Positions 60,564-64,000 of a stretch of DNA of 64,000 nucleotides are shown here, piece after piece. Source of the DNA: Combretum micranthum (Eukaryota; Streptophyta; Magnoliopsida; Myrtales; Combretaceae); contig JAMXBD010000056.1 of the NCBI GenBank assembly GCA_024138025.1, positions 1,302,001-1,366,000 of the forward strand, given 5' to 3'. The notes below the pieces were generated by a model. It did not search any database and was not told where the DNA came from. It saw only the letters and a program-made list of their open reading frames with translations. How positions within the stretch are numbered: the first letter of the stretch is position 1; every line of letters begins with the position of its first letter. The position numbers and the translations under genes were made by a program.

Positions 60564-63500
60564 TTAAGAGGCTAGTGCAAGTTCCGCCCATGCCAAAGAT
60601 GATGACTTTAGCTCGGCAGAAATCGAGGTGTCAATTCTGCTCTCCAACATCGAGCTTACTTCTTGCATGGATGGCCGCTTCGAAGGATCAGGATCAAGGC
60701 AAATGTTGATAACCTCACATATAACCTTAAGGTCGTCAAATTTAAAGTGCTTCAACTCGGGATCCACCACATAGGACATTACTTCTGGTAGCTCCAGGTA
60801 TTCCTTAGCCTGGAAAAATAATTCCGTTGAGTAACTTTGCAAGACAAGGTATTAAGATTGCTAAATGTAGTTCAAATAGAGAGGCACGGTCTAGATATAA
60901 AGAGTTCTCACCCAGTTTACTAAGGATCCCTTGTCTTTGCAAAATGGAGGTCTTCCACTGATTATTTCCAGTAACAGTACTCCAAAAGCATAGACATTTC
61001 CTTGAACATCCTGATGTCGTCCCTCTAAAGAGTTTGAAAGAACACAGATGTCACCCTGACTGCCTATTGATCCTGAGTGTTTTTCTGATCTTGCAAGAAT
61101 TGTCTTCCAACTCTCAAAATCCACAAGCTGGTACCGAAAGGCAAAGGGGTCAAAAAATCAGCAAATGCAGAAGTTCATGAACCAAATTGTACCCGTTTTA
61201 GTCTCACATGCCTTGTTAAACTTGGGTATAGGTCCAATTTTAACTTGCTAGGTATATAGTTAACAGAAAGTTACATGGTGGCAGTACCTTAGGGGAAAAG
61301 TCTTCAGTTAGATATACAGCACTGGAATTTAATTCAGATATAGTGAATGGTGGATCAAGTTCCTGGTGAAGATACTTGAGCCCACGAGCAATCCCCAAGA
61401 TGATATTCATTCGTCGCATCCACGATATCTGGCATCCCTCTCCATCTGCACACAAGTGAAGACGCTGAGAATAATATAAATAATCAATCAAGTTAAGTCA
61501 ACATAGTTTGTGGATCACTTACAATGAAGATGCTCGTATAGTGTCCCATTGGACGCATATTCAAAAATCAGCATTCGGGTAAATGGTGCACTCTCTTTAC
61601 AATAGCCAAGTAATTTGCCCGTATTTTCATGATTTAATCTTGCTAAATCAGCCACCTGTATAACAGCATAAAAGAATTTGCCATCTCCAAAATTAGAACT
61701 GATGCCATCTCTTCAGTGTATTTGGATATTTTAGAACTAATTTGTTGGGCAGTTACCTCTCTTTGAAAATAGAGTTCAAGGTAGCCCGTCCAGTGCTCCT
61801 CTTTGATGCAAAGAGATATTACTGCAATCTCTGGACCACCTTTAATGGTGCCTTTGTACACCAAACTATCTGGGGAAGATCCAATTATATTACTGAAGTC
61901 TTCACAGGCTACTTCAAGTTCTTGCCTGGTAAATCTATTAACATCCTTCAACATCTCTGAATCTGCCAATAGAATCACAAAAGCTGATGTGTGTTAAAAC
62001 TTAAAGGGGAAAAAAATTTAAAACCAAGGAAAAAGACAGGAAAACAAGAAACAAGGCAGGATCTTGCACCTAAATATACTGATAAATGTTCCTTCTCGCT
62101 TGATGATTTCTTCCAAGGTATAATAATTGATGATTTGGCACTGCATCTATGAAATGCAGTCAGGAGAGCTATGACAAAAAGAGATCCTACCATTGTTCCT
62201 GTTACAATCTCTAAGGCTAACAACCATGTAGGTTTTGATTGTTTCCCATGTTTGGATCCTTTCTGTCCCTCTATATTAGGCTTGTGCTTCATTGCAGCAT
62301 TCTGATGGGTTTTTGAAGCTGGAGGAGATCCTACACAAAAATATTCATATGAATTAGACCTCATCCCATGTTACTTGATCTTATAGTGAAAAATTCAGTA
62401 CTAAAATGCTGAATACCAATATAGCTTCATACTGAAGGTGTTAGATAGATTTTTGGATCCATGTCTGTATGTCTATTAAGAGGATGTTCCAGCAGAGAGA
62501 GGCATAATGTTTGTGAAACACAACCATTCCCAATGAGCATAACATTTCCAATATTCACCAACGATCCTAAGAAAATATAGTAAGACATACCACATTGTGC
62601 GCCAGATCGTTGCTTCGGATCTTTGTTCTGAAGACAGTTTCCCTGGAAGCTTGATCTGCATAATGTCGATCAAGTCAGAACAAGAAGATGCAAAATGGAA
62701 CATACAGATAAAACACTCAAGAAAGACACCTTGGAAGATTCTCCAGGCACCTAGGGATGCTCCCACCAAGAAAATTGAATGAGAAATCTGCAACTTTCAA
62801 CTGAGATAACCGACAGAATGAGCTTGGATTTGTAGTTGAGGCATACCTAAAACAACAATGTAATATTAGAGAAAAATTCAACAAGGAAAAAATAGTTCCA
62901 AAAACTTTTATTTATGAAGCAACATAGTAGGAGTCACTGAAAACCAAACAAGTTGGCAAGGATAAGTCAACAAGTGGGAGAACTAATCATCTCCGCAGTC
63001 ATATCTTGCTTGGATATGTGGCCTACCACTTATGGACCATCTACCATATTTTTGCATCTCAAAATTTAACCCAAACTCTTGGATAATAGATCAAATTCAT
63101 TATGTCATGCACATGTGTATTTTATAAGTTACACTATGGGAATACATATGAATGAGAATAGGTAGAAGCTCAGATCAAAGAAGAGATGCCATCAACCAAG
63201 GCTAAATGACAAATCCAATAAGAACATCAGAAGAAAAGTACTAACATTCCATGAGTGCTTGCTGTAAAATCTGAACCACTAACATCAGGAAAAGTTCCCT
63301 GAAGCTTATTCCTATCGAGATAAAGCTCCTCGAGTTTCATTAAATTGGCAAGTTCTACAGGCAATATACCAGTCAAGCCATTTGACTCAAGATTTCTGCA
63401 AAGATTAAAAAGAGCCACAAACTTGCCAATTAAGAACAGGTCATGTAAAATAAATATACATAAACACAGAGTCAATGACACTTACATTTTCTTTATGTTT

Positions 63501-64000
63501 GTCAGGTTCCCTATTTCATGAGGAATTGGACCAGACAATTGGTTTTTCCCCAAATCCAAGACCTCAAGCTTCTTCAACATACCTAATTCTTTTGGTATTA
63601 CTCCTAACAGATTGTTGTTATTTAAGATTCTGCAAAAGAAAAATTAACATGGAAAAAGTCATGAAGAGCCAAACAAGTACAACAAACAAGGGAACATAAA
63701 TTGAGTTAATATTTGTGTTGTGTAGAAGCATACAATTCTTGCAAGTAGGTAAGGAGGCCCAATTCCGGGGCTAGAAATCCCTTCAACGATGCACCCGTAA
63801 TATTTCTGCACAATAGATTCATGATGCACGTTCATAAACAACAAGCCTATCCATCAAAACTGTGCTTAATGTATAGTGTCATCAAGCCATCATGTGAAAT
63901 TCAGGAAGAGGGGATTTGAACAGTAAAAGCAATGTACAGATCATATCTTACATTTTAGTTACATGGTCTCGAGCGGCTGAACACGATACTCCAGACCAGT
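60564..64000 (-). CDS. LRR receptor-like pseudokinase (At1g63430/At5g41180 type), 5' end beyond window
   Basis: Exons: 64000-63952 (partial), 63805-63734, 63629-63486, 63395-63246, 62846-62730, 62655-62591, 62330-62070, 61962-61757, 61655-61523, 61445-61288, 61127-60912, 60809-60564. All joins keep frame, giving 604 residues plus stop; about 60 N-terminal residues (signal peptide, cap) lie outside. Residues 1-176 hold the end of the N-cap (WSGVSCSAARDHV) and the LRRs (GFLAPELGLLTYLQ, GVIPKELGMLKKLEVLDLG, GILPVELANLMKLEELYLD). Residues 178-230 are a Cys-containing and basic juxtamembrane stretch, 234-258 the membrane segment, and 286-604 a kinase fold. The kinase is catalytically degenerate: Ser335 replaces the VAIK lysine, HRD is ISE (434-436) and DFG is DFE (454-456). 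Such proteins sit in the plasma membrane and probably act as scaffolds or co-receptors; the ligand is unknown. The C-terminal KSSSLAWAELALAS is a family hallmark. No disruption was seen. Confidence 0.93.

Noticed and set aside
61742..61997. Plus-strand frames inside the receptor gene
   Set aside because: They are antisense to exon 61962-61757 of the pseudokinase, which is supported by conserved motifs and splice sites.

Overview
The window looks like nuclear DNA of a flowering plant, most likely a eudicot. It is strongly AT-rich, split genes use GT-AG introns, and plant-type Ty1/copia, Ty3/gypsy and hAT debris fills most of the space. No rRNA, tRNA, CRISPR or bacterial-type operon structure was seen. 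The species cannot be fixed from the sequence.

Three protein-coding genes can be supported, all on the minus strand. (1) A small cysteine-rich secreted peptide of the defensin-like class at 8700-11682, with a 2.7 kb intron between the signal-peptide exon and the cysteine-rich exon. (2) An intact three-exon LURP-one-related (LOR) gene at 23730-24554, predicted 206 aa. (3) The 3' part (12 exons, 604 residues) of a leucine-rich-repeat receptor-like pseudokinase of the At1g63430/At5g41180 type at 60564-64000; its N-terminus lies beyond the window. The exon joins of all three keep frame across every intron. They form no operon or cluster; the peptide and LOR genes are single genes in a repeat sea, and about 36 kb of repeats separates the LOR gene from the receptor gene.

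Layout: 0-2.6 kb, end of a dispersed repeat and a broken copia element with 3' LTR; 2.6-5.6 kb, unassigned sequence with a 28-base C run; 5.6-8.3 kb, minus-oriented copy of a noncoding dispersed repeat, here called family R (my label); 8.7-11.8 kb, defensin-like gene; 11.9-14.0 kb, fold-back elements and short tandem duplications; 14.4-17.6 kb, second R copy; 17.8-21.9 kb, tandem duplication and unassigned repeats; 22.0-23.4 kb, broken copia-type gag; 23.7-24.7 kb, LOR gene; 26.5-27.0 kb, hAT-type miniature element; 29.0-37.0 kb, minus-strand Ty3/gypsy pol split by a 3.9 kb R copy; 37.7-39.3 kb, R fragment split by a miniature element; 40.8-42.5 kb, Athila-like LTR; 42.7-47.9 kb and 55.5-59.7 kb, a dense set of hAT-type miniature elements, three with perfect 8-bp target duplications; 57.1-58.6 kb, element with about 350-bp inverted ends; 60.5 kb to the end, receptor pseudokinase.

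The most interesting items are the defensin-like gene that single-exon reading would mis-start, the R repeat family with a clean insertion in a gypsy integrase, the cluster of hAT miniature elements with a common terminal motif but different subterminal motifs, and the long-inverted-repeat element flanked by a direct repeat of about 45 bp.
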